From the NCBI GenBank assembly GCA_902537615.1, contig CACBBU010000008.1, positions 1 to 61,298 of the forward strand: 61,298 nucleotides of DNA. The letters run 5' to 3'. Positions 17,638 through 26,224 of the stretch are shown piece by piece. The number at the start of each line of letters is the position of its first letter. The stretch's first letter is position 1. The translations under genes and the position numbers were made by a program. This DNA is from an uncultured Alphaproteobacteria bacterium (GTDB lineage: Bacteria > Pseudomonadota > Alphaproteobacteria > Methylaequorales > Methylaequoraceae). The notes under the pieces were generated by a model. It did not search any database. It saw nothing but the letters and a program-made list of their open reading frames with translations, and was not told the DNA's origin.

Positions 17638-18857
17638 CTAAAAAAAAAGAATCACTTCAAGGCATTACTGTTTTCGATCTAACAAGAGTTTTAGCTGGAC
17701 CAACAGCCACCCAAATTTTAGGGGATTTGGGAGCAAATATTATCAAGGTTGAAAGACCAAATACAGGTGATGATTCTAGAAACCTTGGTCCCCCATATTT
17801 AGATGCTGATGCTACAGAGCCAAAAGAAAGTGCTTATTACCTAAGTGTTAATCGTAACAAACATTCCGTAACGATTGATCTAACCAAGAAAAAAGGACAG
17901 ATTCTGGCAAAAAAAATTATTAAAAAATGTGATGTTTTAGTAGAAAACTTTAGGGCCGGAAATTTAAAGCAGTACGGATTAGACTACGAAAGTATAAAGA
18001 AAATTAACCCAAAAATAATTTATTGTTCAATAACAGGTTTTGGACAAACAGGACCTTATGCATCAAGAGGTGGATACGACTACCTTGTTCAAGCTATGGG
18101 AGGAATAATGAGTATAACAGGTGAGAAAAAAGGCCTACCCACCAAAATTGGAGTTGGGGTTTCGGATATAATAACTGGCCTTTACGCAACTATTTCAATA
18201 TTATCTGCCTTAAGATTTAGAGATCAAACTTCATTGGGACAACACTTAGACATATCTCTTTTAGATTCTCAAGTTTCATGGTTAAGTTATGTTGCACAAA
18301 GCTATTTAATATCAGGAAAAATTCCAGACAGAATTGGAAACGACCATCCTTCAATTGTTCCATATCAGACTGTTAAGGCAAAAGATGGATTAATGGTCTT
18401 AGCTATTGCAAACGATAGACAGTTTAAAAGTTTTTGTCAATTTTCTGGATTGTCTAACTTATGCAAAAATTCTAAATTTAAAAGTAATTCATCAAGAGTG
18501 AAAAATCGAGAAGAACTTAACAAGATTTTGAGTAGAGCAATTTTAAAAAAAACAATTAATGAATGGGTTCATGGACTAACAAAGATAAATGTTCCATGCG
18601 GACCGATAAATAACATAGAACAAGTTTTTAGTGACCCTCAAGTAAAGTCAAGAAAAATGAAAATAGGAATGAAACACAAAAAATCAAAAAGTGGTAAAAT
18701 AAATATTATCGGAAGTCCAATGAATTTTTCTGTATCAAAAATAAAGTATAAGAAAACTCCTCCAACTTTAGGTGAAGACACAACAAAGTTTTTAAAAAAG
18801 TTTTTAAAAATCTCAATTCCAGAAATTAGAAAATTAAAAGATGATGGTATTATTTAA
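17634..18857 (+). CDS. CaiB/BaiF (family III) CoA-transferase
   Basis: A 407-aa family III acyl-CoA transferase. It has the N-terminal VFDLTRVLAGPTATQILGDL, the KVERPNTGDDSR segment, SVNRNKHSVTIDL and SDIITGLYATISIL, where the Asp is the expected catalytic aspartate that forms the CoA-anhydride intermediate. RIGNDHPSIVPYQ and NVPCGPINNIEQV are also conserved. Relatives move CoA between small carboxylic acids (formyl/oxalate, succinate/mesaconate, carnitine); the substrate here cannot be assigned. It is coupled to ruvX by a four-base overlap. Confidence 0.87.
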   Translation: MTKKKESLQGITVFDLTRVLAGPTATQILGDLGANIIKVERPNTGDDSRNLGPPYLDADATEPKESAYYLSVNRNKHSVTIDLTKKKGQILAKKIIKKCDVLVENFRAGNLKQYGLDYESIKKINPKIIYCSITGFGQTGPYASRGGYDYLVQAMGGIMSITGEKKGLPTKIGVGVSDIITGLYATISILSALRFRDQTSLGQHLDISLLDSQVSWLSYVAQSYLISGKIPDRIGNDHPSIVPYQTVKAKDGLMVLAIANDRQFKSFCQFSGLSNLCKNSKFKSNSSRVKNREELNKILSRAILKKTINEWVHGLTKINVPCGPINNIEQVFSDPQVKSRKMKIGMKHKKSKSGKINIIGSPMNFSVSKIKYKKTPPTLGEDTTKFLKKFLKISIPEIRKLKDDGII

Positions 18858-18865
18858 ATACCCTC

Positions 18866-18893
18866 TTGAAGAAAATTAGAAAAAGTTTAATAT
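18866..18893 (+). promoter_or_regulatory. candidate promoter of pyrB with very short leader
   Basis: TTGAAG (18866-18871) and TAATAT (18888-18893) are separated by 16 bases, and the pyrB ATG follows nine bases after the -10 box. Transcription would begin close to the start codon, and no Shine-Dalgarno is visible. The match is moderate and the region is AT-rich. Confidence 0.4.
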
Positions 18894-18902
18894 GCCAATT
18901 TA

Positions 18903-19865
18903 ATGATAAAAAACAAATCATTAAAAAAATTCCCTCATGATCATCTTCTTGGAATTGAAGGATTATCTCCTCCGGATTTAAATTATTTGCTAGACCTGTC
19001 AGATTATTTTGCAATGCATCTAGATAAAAAAAATACAGAAAAATTTAAATATTTAAAAAATAAAATTTGTATCAATTTATTTTTTGAAAACTCAACCAGA
19101 ACTAGAACTTCCTTTGAACTAGCGGGAAAAAAATTAGGAGCAGATATGCTAAACATATCAGTGGCCTCAAGCGCTATAAAAAAGGGTGAAACTTTAATAG
19201 ATACAGCCATGACACTAAATGCTATGCAACCAGATGTTTTAGTGGTTAGACATCAAGACGCTGGAGCTGTTAAATTACTTTCAGAAAAAGTTAACTGCGG
19301 TGTTATAAATGCAGGAGATGGTCCTCATGAGCATCCCACTCAAGCACTTCTTGATGCACTAACAATAAAAAAAAGAAAAGGAAAGATTTCTGGATTAAAG
19401 ATAGCTATATGCGGAGATATAATGCATAGCAGAGTGGCTCGTTCAAATATTCATCTATTGAATACATTAGGAGCCGAAATTCGTGTAATTGGTCCCGCTA
19501 CCCTAATTCCAAAAAATATTGAATCTTTAGGTGTTAAGGTTTTTTATGAAATGAAAAGTGGGCTGGCAAATGTAGACATCATTATTATGCTCAGACTTCA
19601 ACTTGAGCGAATGTCAGGTTCTTTCGTTCCGTCAATAAGAGAGTATTTTAGATTTTATGGTCTTGACAGAGAAAAATTAAAATTCGCTGATGCTAATGCT
19701 TTAATTTTACATCCAGGGCCAATGAATAGAGGTGTTGAAATAGATTCTGAGTTAGCAGATGATTTAGATAGATCAGCAATTTTTGAACAGGTCCAAATGG
19801 GAGTGGCTGTAAGAATGGCCTGTTTAAAAACAATAGTTGAAAATAAAGCTAAAAATGGAAAATAA
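18903..19865 (+). CDS. pyrB: aspartate carbamoyltransferase catalytic subunit
   Basis: PyrB makes N-carbamoyl-aspartate from carbamoyl phosphate and aspartate, the committed step of pyrimidine synthesis. The carbamoyl-phosphate loop [20 protein letters not shown] (near residue 60) and the [14 protein letters not shown] motif are intact, as are MLRLQLERM and [12 protein letters not shown]. The length (320 aa) is standard. The gene overlaps the downstream dihydroorotase-like gene by 11 bases, so the two are co-translated. In Proteobacteria with this layout the catalytic trimer commonly associates with that homologue. Confidence 0.96.
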   Translation: MIKNKSLKKFPHDHLLGIEGLSPPDLNYLLDLSDYFAMHLDKKNTEKFKYLKNKICINLFFENSTRTRTSFELAGKKLGADMLNISVASSAIKKGETLIDTAMTLNAMQPDVLVVRHQDAGAVKLLSEKVNCGVINAGDGPHEHPTQALLDALTIKKRKGKISGLKIAICGDIMHSRVARSNIHLLNTLGAEIRVIGPATLIPKNIESLGVKVFYEMKSGLANVDIIIMLRLQLERMSGSFVPSIREYFRFYGLDREKLKFADANALILHPGPMNRGVEIDSELADDLDRSAIFEQVQMGVAVRMACLKTIVENKAKNGK

Positions 19866-21177
19866 AAAGAACTTTAATAATAACAAAAAATTATCACAAA
19901 GTTATCTACTCAAAAATTGTTTGATAATAGATAACGGAAAAAATAAAATTTTTAAAAATGACATTTTTATTAAAAATAAAATTATTGAAGATATTGATAA
20001 AAATTTAACCAATAAGATTGATCCTGAAACCTCAATTATAGAATGTGAAGGTATGTATGTGGCTGCAGGTTTAGTTGATATGAGAGTTAACATTACTGAA
20101 CCTGGTTTGGAACATAAAGAAACAATAGAAAGCGCATCAAAGGCTGCTGCTAGCGGAGGTATAACATCAATTATATGTATGCCAAACACCACTCCCCCAA
20201 TTGATCAACCTGCTATTATTCATAGTATCCAAAGAAAAGCTAGGAAGGTTGCACTGAGTAAAATTTTTTGTACGGGGTGTGTAACAAGAAATTTTGAAGG
20301 TAAAGAAATTTGTGAACTTCGTCTCATGAAAGAGTCTGGTGCTGTAGGTTTTACAGACGGTTATAAAACAATTTCTAACACTAGAGTAATGAGAAGAGCA
20401 TTCAATTATGCAAAGTCTTTTGATGGATTAATAATCCAACATGCTGAAGACCCTTTCCTTAAGGGTAATGGTGTAGCAAACGAAGGGGAGATTTCAACAA
20501 GAATGGGTTTATTAGGTATCCCTAGTTACGCTGAGGCAATGATAGTACAAAGAGATTTATGGATGGTAAATGAGACTAATTGTAGATATCACGTTAGCCA
20601 TATCTCTACTAAAGAAACTGTTGAAATAATTAGGAGTGCAAAAAAAAAAGGCTTACCTGTTACTTGTGATACCTCCCCACCATATTTTATTCTTAACGAG
20701 CTTGCTTTAGAAAATTATAGAACCTTTTCAAAGCTTTCTCCTCCTCTAAGAACTGAAGAAGACAGAAAAAGTATAGTTGAAGGAATTTGTGACGGGACAA
20801 TTGATGCAATTTCATCTGATCACACTCCTCAGGATCAGGATGCAAAAAGACTTCCTTTTAACCAAGCAGAATTTGGTGGTGTTGGTTTAGAAACTTTACT
20901 ACCATTGACTTTAAGTCTTGTAAATAACGAAAAGATTGATCTTTTAAAAGCTATAAGTCTTGTAACAATTAACCCTTCAAAGATTTTAAAATTAGATGTT
21001 GGAAGGATTGAAAAAAAAAAAGAGGCTGATCTTTGTATATTTTCAATTTCTAAACCATGGAAAGTAAATCCAGAAAAATTTCACGGAAAATCAAAAAATT
21101 CCCCCTTTGATGGAATACTTGTTGAAGGAAAAAACTTAATGACTTTTGTAAGAGGTAGGCTAGTTTATGAATCATGA
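19855..21177 (+). CDS. dihydroorotase-like protein, probably non-catalytic (PyrC'/PyrX)
   Basis: A 440-aa amidohydrolase-fold protein of the type I dihydroorotase family, with [47 protein letters not shown] and SSDHTPQD. Active enzymes begin the metal site with an HxH motif in PGxxDxHVHxREPG; here it reads [11 protein letters not shown], so both histidines are gone. Such PyrC' proteins are known partners of PyrB in Pseudomonas and alphaproteobacteria, with a structural role. A separate catalytic PyrC would be needed elsewhere. I start it at the ATG at 19855; the in-frame TTG at 19837 is deeper in pyrB. Confidence 0.88.
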   Translation: MENKKNFNNNKKLSQSYLLKNCLIIDNGKNKIFKNDIFIKNKIIEDIDKNLTNKIDPETSIIECEGMYVAAGLVDMRVNITEPGLEHKETIESASKAAASGGITSIICMPNTTPPIDQPAIIHSIQRKARKVALSKIFCTGCVTRNFEGKEICELRLMKESGAVGFTDGYKTISNTRVMRRAFNYAKSFDGLIIQHAEDPFLKGNGVANEGEISTRMGLLGIPSYAEAMIVQRDLWMVNETNCRYHVSHISTKETVEIIRSAKKKGLPVTCDTSPPYFILNELALENYRTFSKLSPPLRTEEDRKSIVEGICDGTIDAISSDHTPQDQDAKRLPFNQAEFGGVGLETLLPLTLSLVNNEKIDLLKAISLVTINPSKILKLDVGRIEKKKEADLCIFSISKPWKVNPEKFHGKSKNSPFDGILVEGKNLMTFVRGRLVYES

Positions 21178-21757
21178 TATATTAATAATTTTTTTTTCTT
21201 ACATCTGTGGCTCAATTCCATTTGGTCTAATCATATCATATATTTTTAAAAAAGATGACCCTCGCAGTATTGGATCTAAAAATATTGGTGCAACAAATGT
21301 TTTGAGAACTGGAGGTTTTAAACTTGGCCTTACTACATTGATATTAGATATTTTAAAGGGCTTTATAGCTATCAAAATTACTCTAATGTTAAAAAGTGAT
21401 TTAGTTGGTTTATCAATGGTGTTTGTTGTTGTTGGACATATTTTTCCAGTATGGTTAAAGTTTAAGGGTGGTAAAGGTGTAGCAACATTCATTGGTGTCT
21501 TATTAGGTTATAACTTTCAACTTTTTATTTTGTTTACCATTACATGGGTAATAACAGCATTTATTTTCAAATATTCGTCACTATCTGCAATCATTGCTAT
21601 AATTGTTAATCTAATATCATCTATTGCTATTGATTCAAATTATATTTATTTCATTGTTATTAGTTTTTTAATTTTTATCAAACACTTTTCAAATATACAA
21701 AGATTGTTAACAGGTAATGAAACAAAGATAATTTTAAAAAAAAAAATTAAATTTTGA
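21167..21757 (+). CDS. plsY: acyl-phosphate glycerol-3-phosphate acyltransferase PlsY
   Basis: PlsY is the membrane acyltransferase that acylates sn-1 of glycerol-3-phosphate with acyl-phosphate, starting phospholipid synthesis. The 196-aa protein has several membrane segments and all three conserved loops: GSIPFGLIIS near the N-terminus, RSIGSKNIGATNVLRTGG, and GHIFPVWLKFKGGKGVAT. It overlaps the upstream gene by 11 bases and so belongs to the pyrB transcription unit. PlsX is not in the window. Confidence 0.95.
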   Translation: MNHDILIIFFSYICGSIPFGLIISYIFKKDDPRSIGSKNIGATNVLRTGGFKLGLTTLILDILKGFIAIKITLMLKSDLVGLSMVFVVVGHIFPVWLKFKGGKGVATFIGVLLGYNFQLFILFTITWVITAFIFKYSSLSAIIAIIVNLISSIAIDSNYIYFIVISFLIFIKHFSNIQRLLTGNETKIILKKKIKF

Positions 21758-21791
21758 CTTTTGTTCCTTTAACTTATAAGTAATTTTGATT

Positions 21792-24239
21792 ATGAAACTT
21801 TTAGTAGTAGAATCACCTGCAAAGGCTAACACTATAAAAACTTACTTAGACAATGACTTTGAAGTCCTTGCCAGTTTTGGTCATTTTCGGGATTTACCAA
21901 GAAGTGGAATAGGCATTGATGAGGAAAAAGATTTTTTTGTTAGAGAATGGGAGATTGATAAAAAAAAAGTTGATCCTCTTTTAAAGTCCATAAAAAAATC
22001 AGATGAAATTTTTTTAGCCCTAGATCCAGATAGAGAAGGAGAAATGATTGCGTGGCATTTAGTTGAAATTTGCAAAGAAAAAAAAATTTTTGATGGTAAA
22101 CAGTTTAAGCGTATTGAATTTTCGGCAGTTAGAAAAGACGATATTTTGAATGCTATAAAAAACCCGAGAGATTTAAACCAAAATTTAGTGCATGCTGCAA
22201 TAACACGAAGATTTTTAGATAGATTTTTTGGATACAAGATCTCACCTATTACGACAAGAAGAACAAAATTTGGAAAATCAGCAGGAAGAGTTCAATCACC
22301 AACACTCAAAATATTATGTGAAAGAGAACGTGAGATAGATTTATTTCAGCCAAAGGAATTTTGGGATTATAATATAGAACTTGAAGATTTAAAAAAAAAC
22401 AAACTAAAATGTTCAATAGTTTCTGACAATGGAAAAAGGTTTGATAAACTTTCAATTAATAACAAAGAAATAGCTGAGAAATTAAGAATAAAGATATCTA
22501 ATCAAGAATTCTTCATTGAAAATATTAATAAAAGAGAAAAAAAAAGAAATCCCTATTCGCCATTCTCTAATTCACTTTTACTTCAAGACGCATCCTCAAA
22601 ACTTGGTTTTAGTCCTAAGCAAACTAACTCAATTGCTCAGGAGTTAAAAGATGGAATTGGATCTTTGGGGGCATTAATTACTTATCACAGAACAGACTCT
22701 AATAAGATGAAAAGTAGTGAAATAAAAAAACTTAGAGAATTTATTCAAAAAAACTATGGTGAAAAGTATGTATCAAAAAAAGAAATTTTTTATAAAGAAA
22801 GATCAAAGTTTGTTCAACAGGGTCACGAGGCTGTAACACCAACCAATTTAACAAAAAAGCCAGATGATATTAAAAAACACTTAAATGAGACTCAGTATAA
22901 ACTTTACGATTTAATATGGAAAAGAACAGTAGCATCTCAAATGGAAGCAAGCATAAATTTAGAGACTACTTATTACATCAAGGGTGATGAGATATTGTTA
23001 AAGTCTAGCGGTTCTATTGAAAAATTTAAAGGTTTTAAATCAGTTTATAATTATCAGGAGAAAAATGAAGATGAACAAAAGCTTCCTGAGTTAAGTTTAA
23101 AAGAAAAATTACATCAGTCTAAACTTGAAACTAAACAAAATTTCACAAAACCACCCAACAGATACTCTGAAGCTGGCCTTGTTAAAAAATTAGAAGAACT
23201 TGGAATCGGAAGACCTGCAACGTATATAAATATTTTTAAAACACTGGAAGATAGAAAATACGTACAAATTAAGAATAAAGCTCTAATTCCAACCTCAAGC
23301 GGAAAAATCTTGTCAAAATTTCTTGATGGATTCTTTAATCAATTTGTAGATTACGCATTTACCGCTGAACTTGAAGAACAATTAGACCAAATTACTTTAT
23401 CTAAATTAGAGTGGAAGGAAACTCTTAAACAATATCTGAAAATTCTTAACAAAAATATTAAAGAAGTTGAAGATAAAAGTATGACAGAAGTAATTGATAG
23501 AGTTAATGAGTATTCTCCAGAAATTCTAAAAGAAAAAAAATGTCCAAAATGTTCTAAGGGCAAACTGTCAATTAAATTTTCTCTAAACGGTCCATTTATT
23601 GGTTGTACTGAATATAAAAAAGATGCAAATGGTTGTAATTATAGTCATGCCATTGGAGATAGCGAAGATAGTAGAGAATTATCTGGAGAAGGTAAAATAA
23701 TTGGGGCTCATCCATTAACTAATAAAAGTATTTTTTTAAAAGTGGGAAGATACGGAAGATATTTGGAAACAGAAACCAAAGATGGAAAAATTAAACGTTC
23801 AGGTATTCCAAAAAATGTACCAAATGAAGATCTTAGTCTTGAAAAATCAGTTAATTTTTTAACCTTACCAAGAACTGTTGGAACTCATCCTCAAACCAAA
23901 AAAGAAATTATCGCATCAATTGGCCCTTATGGACCATATTTAAAACACGACAATAAATATATATCACTTAAAGAAGATGATGTTACAGAAGTTGGAATAA
24001 ACAGAGCAGTTGATTTAATTGACAAAAAAATTGAAGAAACCAAAGAAGATCTAATTGGAATTCATCCGGAAACAAAATTCAAAATAATAAAAAAGAGAGG
24101 TATTAAAGGTAGATCAGACTACTTGTCACATAATAAAAAAAACTACCCAATTCCAACTGAACTAAATGAAAAAAAACTCACCGTATCCGATGCTGTTAAA
24201 ATAATTAATGAAAAGAAAAATACAAAGAAAAAAAAATAA
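21792..24239 (+). CDS. topA: DNA topoisomerase I
   Basis: TopA relaxes negative supercoils by passing one strand through a transient single-strand break. The toprim domain (LLVVESPAKANTIKTYL, then ALDPDREGEMIAWHL) opens the protein; the catalytic tyrosine lies in ALITYHRTDSNK near residue 298; RPATYINIFKTLEDRKYV is also typical. One C-terminal zinc ribbon (CPKCSKG ... GCTEY) is followed by three Toprim-CRpt-like repeats (GAHP, GTHP and GIHP segments). Length 815 aa. I use the ATG at 21792, giving a start of MKLLVVESPA, rather than the in-frame TTG at 21786. The 3' end overlaps rnr by 32 bases. Confidence 0.95.
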   Translation: MKLLVVESPAKANTIKTYLDNDFEVLASFGHFRDLPRSGIGIDEEKDFFVREWEIDKKKVDPLLKSIKKSDEIFLALDPDREGEMIAWHLVEICKEKKIFDGKQFKRIEFSAVRKDDILNAIKNPRDLNQNLVHAAITRRFLDRFFGYKISPITTRRTKFGKSAGRVQSPTLKILCEREREIDLFQPKEFWDYNIELEDLKKNKLKCSIVSDNGKRFDKLSINNKEIAEKLRIKISNQEFFIENINKREKKRNPYSPFSNSLLLQDASSKLGFSPKQTNSIAQELKDGIGSLGALITYHRTDSNKMKSSEIKKLREFIQKNYGEKYVSKKEIFYKERSKFVQQGHEAVTPTNLTKKPDDIKKHLNETQYKLYDLIWKRTVASQMEASINLETTYYIKGDEILLKSSGSIEKFKGFKSVYNYQEKNEDEQKLPELSLKEKLHQSKLETKQNFTKPPNRYSEAGLVKKLEELGIGRPATYINIFKTLEDRKYVQIKNKALIPTSSGKILSKFLDGFFNQFVDYAFTAELEEQLDQITLSKLEWKETLKQYLKILNKNIKEVEDKSMTEVIDRVNEYSPEILKEKKCPKCSKGKLSIKFSLNGPFIGCTEYKKDANGCNYSHAIGDSEDSRELSGEGKIIGAHPLTNKSIFLKVGRYGRYLETETKDGKIKRSGIPKNVPNEDLSLEKSVNFLTLPRTVGTHPQTKKEIIASIGPYGPYLKHDNKYISLKEDDVTEVGINRAVDLIDKKIEETKEDLIGIHPETKFKIIKKRGIKGRSDYLSHNKKNYPIPTELNEKKLTVSDAVKIINEKKNTKKKK

Positions 24240-25680
24240 AGAAGTCACCCTATCCGATATAGTTGAAAATGAGATTAAATTTAATGGTTTAAGGCAAGGG
24301 TTTTCAAAAGCATTAAATAAATTTTCTAAAAATTTAAAGTATAAAAACTCTATTCAACATTCTGATTTAACTAACATTCCGTTTATTACAATTGATGGTG
24401 AGGATAGCAAAGATTTTGATGACGCAGTTTGGTCAGAATATAATAAAAAACAAACAAAAATAATGATAGCTATTGCTGATGTAAGTTTTTATGTCGAAAA
24501 AGGCGACCTAATTGATATAGAGGCAAAAAAAAGAGGGAACTCTTTTTACTTTCCAAATAAAGTAATACCAATGTTACCTGAAGAACTCTCAAATAATTTA
24601 TGTTCTCTAGTTCCTAAAAAAAAAAGGAAAAGTATAGTTTTAGAGGTTGATCTTGAAAATGGAAAAGTAAAAAAATTTAAATTCTATAGAGCAGTCATTA
24701 AATCTATAGCAAGATTGACCTACCAAGAAGCTGAAAATATTTTTTTAGAAAAAAATAAAAATAATAAGCTTTTTTCAATTATCTTAAATCTCTTTAATAC
24801 CTTCAAGGTTCTTCAAGAGAATTCAAAAAAGAGAAATAAGATATCATTTGATCCTGAAGAATATATTGTTCAAACTGATAATGAAAAAGATATCAATCTA
24901 ATTAAAAAAAAAAAATTAGAATCTTATAAAGTTATTGAAGAATTTATGGTCCTTGCAAACACAATAGTAGGCCATTATTTAAAAAGAAATAACATTAAAT
25001 CTGTTTTTCGTAATCATGAAAAACCTCCAGTTGAAAAAACAAAAATACTTAAAGAAATAATATCAGTATATAATCTAAATCATTCAGGTACCTTCAATTC
25101 TCAAAGTGATTTTAATAAAATTATAGAAATGTTAAAAGAAAATAAGCTAAGTTTTCTAAGCGATATGTTACTAAGGTCACAGTCAAGGGCATTTTATAGT
25201 ACTGAGAATAAGGGACATTTTGGACTTTCTCTTGATTATTATGTTCATTTTACATCACCAATCAGAAGATACTCTGATCTACAAGTACACCGTGACCTCA
25301 TTGACTGTTATTTTTTGAAGAAAAAAAAATCAAGAATTGAGTTTACAGATCATTTAAATATACAGGAAAAAAAAGCAGATTCTATAGAAAGAGTAATATT
25401 TGATATCGCATCAAGTTACCATTTAAAAAAATTTAGAAATTATGAATTTAAAGGATTTATTGATTCTGTAGAGAACTTTGGTGTTTTTATTAAAGCTATA
25501 AATTTTCCATTTTCTGGGTTAGCTAGATACAGGTCTTTTAAATATCAATATGAAAAAGTTAATGAAGAAAATTATAAACTAGGACAAGTGGTAAAATTTA
25601 AAATAAAAAAAATTAATAACCGTAATGGCAAAATTCTTTTATTTAAGGTAAAAAAATTAGAGCATGATTATAAAAAATAA
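24208..25680 (+). CDS. rnr: RNase R/RNase II-family 3'-5' exoribonuclease, N-terminally reduced
   Basis: This RNB-family exonuclease degrades RNA processively from the 3' end. The catalytic acidic motif TIDGEDSKDFDDAVW lies near residue 57, and HFTSPIRRYSDLQVHRDL marks the second half of the RNB domain. A short S1-like tail follows (GFIDSVENFGVFIKA). At 490 aa it is far shorter than typical RNase R (about 700-800 aa): the N-terminal winged-helix and most of the cold-shock domains are missing, and the frame upstream is topA, so this is not an assembly cut. The only ATG near the start is 24208. RNase R followed by DUF983 and rpmG is an alphaproteobacterial arrangement. Confidence 0.85.
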   Translation: MKRKIQRKKNKEVTLSDIVENEIKFNGLRQGFSKALNKFSKNLKYKNSIQHSDLTNIPFITIDGEDSKDFDDAVWSEYNKKQTKIMIAIADVSFYVEKGDLIDIEAKKRGNSFYFPNKVIPMLPEELSNNLCSLVPKKKRKSIVLEVDLENGKVKKFKFYRAVIKSIARLTYQEAENIFLEKNKNNKLFSIILNLFNTFKVLQENSKKRNKISFDPEEYIVQTDNEKDINLIKKKKLESYKVIEEFMVLANTIVGHYLKRNNIKSVFRNHEKPPVEKTKILKEIISVYNLNHSGTFNSQSDFNKIIEMLKENKLSFLSDMLLRSQSRAFYSTENKGHFGLSLDYYVHFTSPIRRYSDLQVHRDLIDCYFLKKKKSRIEFTDHLNIQEKKADSIERVIFDIASSYHLKKFRNYEFKGFIDSVENFGVFIKAINFPFSGLARYRSFKYQYEKVNEENYKLGQVVKFKIKKINNRNGKILLFKVKKLEHDYKK

Positions 25681-26014
25681 AATTAAGTTTTTAAAAAGAG
25701 GTTTTGAAAAAAAATGTCCAAACTGTGGAATGTTTCCGATTTATTTGAAATATGTTAAAACACATGAAAAATGTGCTAAATGTGGTATTAACTTTTCTGA
25801 ATATAAATCTGAAGATGGTCCTGCTTATTTTACAATTTTTATAGTAGGACACATTTTGATTCCCCTCATATTATTAACTGAAAAAAACTTTAGTCCACCC
25901 ACTTCAATCCAAATGATTATTTGGCCATTTGTTACATTAGTTCTTACCCTATGGCTTCTGCCAAAAATCAAAGGAGCATTTTTAGCATTTCAGATTTTTG
26001 TAAAAGATAGATAA
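25664..26014 (+). CDS. DUF983 family membrane protein
   Basis: A 116-aa protein with an N-terminal zinc-ribbon-like pair, CPNCGMFPIYLKY and CAKCGINFSEY, then two hydrophobic segments. The SEDGPAYFTIFIVGH stretch is the DUF983 signature. Its function is unknown. It overlaps the RNase R gene by 17 bases and precedes rpmG, a conserved order in Alphaproteobacteria. Confidence 0.85.
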   Translation: MIIKNKIKFLKRGFEKKCPNCGMFPIYLKYVKTHEKCAKCGINFSEYKSEDGPAYFTIFIVGHILIPLILLTEKNFSPPTSIQMIIWPFVTLVLTLWLLPKIKGAFLAFQIFVKDR

Positions 26015-26022
26015 AGTTAATC

Positions 26023-26050
26023 TTGACAGATTAATGTAAAAATATATAAA
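26023..26050 (+). promoter_or_regulatory. consensus promoter of rpmG placed for a leaderless transcript
   Basis: A perfect -35 box TTGACA (26023-26028) is followed after 16 bases by TATAAA (26045-26050). The rpmG ATG begins at 26057, seven bases past the -10 box, exactly where transcription would be expected to start. No Shine-Dalgarno sequence precedes the ATG. Confidence 0.65.
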
Positions 26051-26056
26051 AGCTTT

Positions 26057-26224
26057 ATGGCCAAATCAAACACAATACAAGTAAAAATGGTTAGCACTGC
26101 TGATACAGGGTATTTTTACGTCAAATTTAAGAACCCAAAATTAAAAACTGAAAAGCTAGAGCTTAAAAAGTACGACCCCAAAATAAGAAAACACGTAATC
26201 TTTAAGGAACAAAAAATAAAATAA
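26057..26224 (+). CDS. rpmG: 50S ribosomal protein bL33
   Basis: A 55-aa protein found by reading the gap between DUF983 and aspS. It runs from [20 protein letters not shown] through [20 protein letters not shown] to a final KEQKIK, which is the proteobacterial bL33 sequence without zinc cysteines. bL33 sits near the E site of the large ribosomal subunit. It has its own near-consensus promoter and appears leaderless. Its stop directly abuts the stop of the convergent aspS gene. Confidence 0.95.
   Translation: MAKSNTIQVKMVSTADTGYFYVKFKNPKLKTEKLELKKYDPKIRKHVIFKEQKIK

Noticed and set aside
19837-19854. TTG start for the dihydroorotase-like gene
   Set aside because: An ATG six codons later is available, and the extra residues are lysine-rich with no family counterpart.
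24208-24330. Frameshift explaining the short RNase R
   Set aside because: The upstream sequence encodes the conserved C-terminal repeats of topoisomerase I, not cold-shock domains, so no broken N-terminal part is present.
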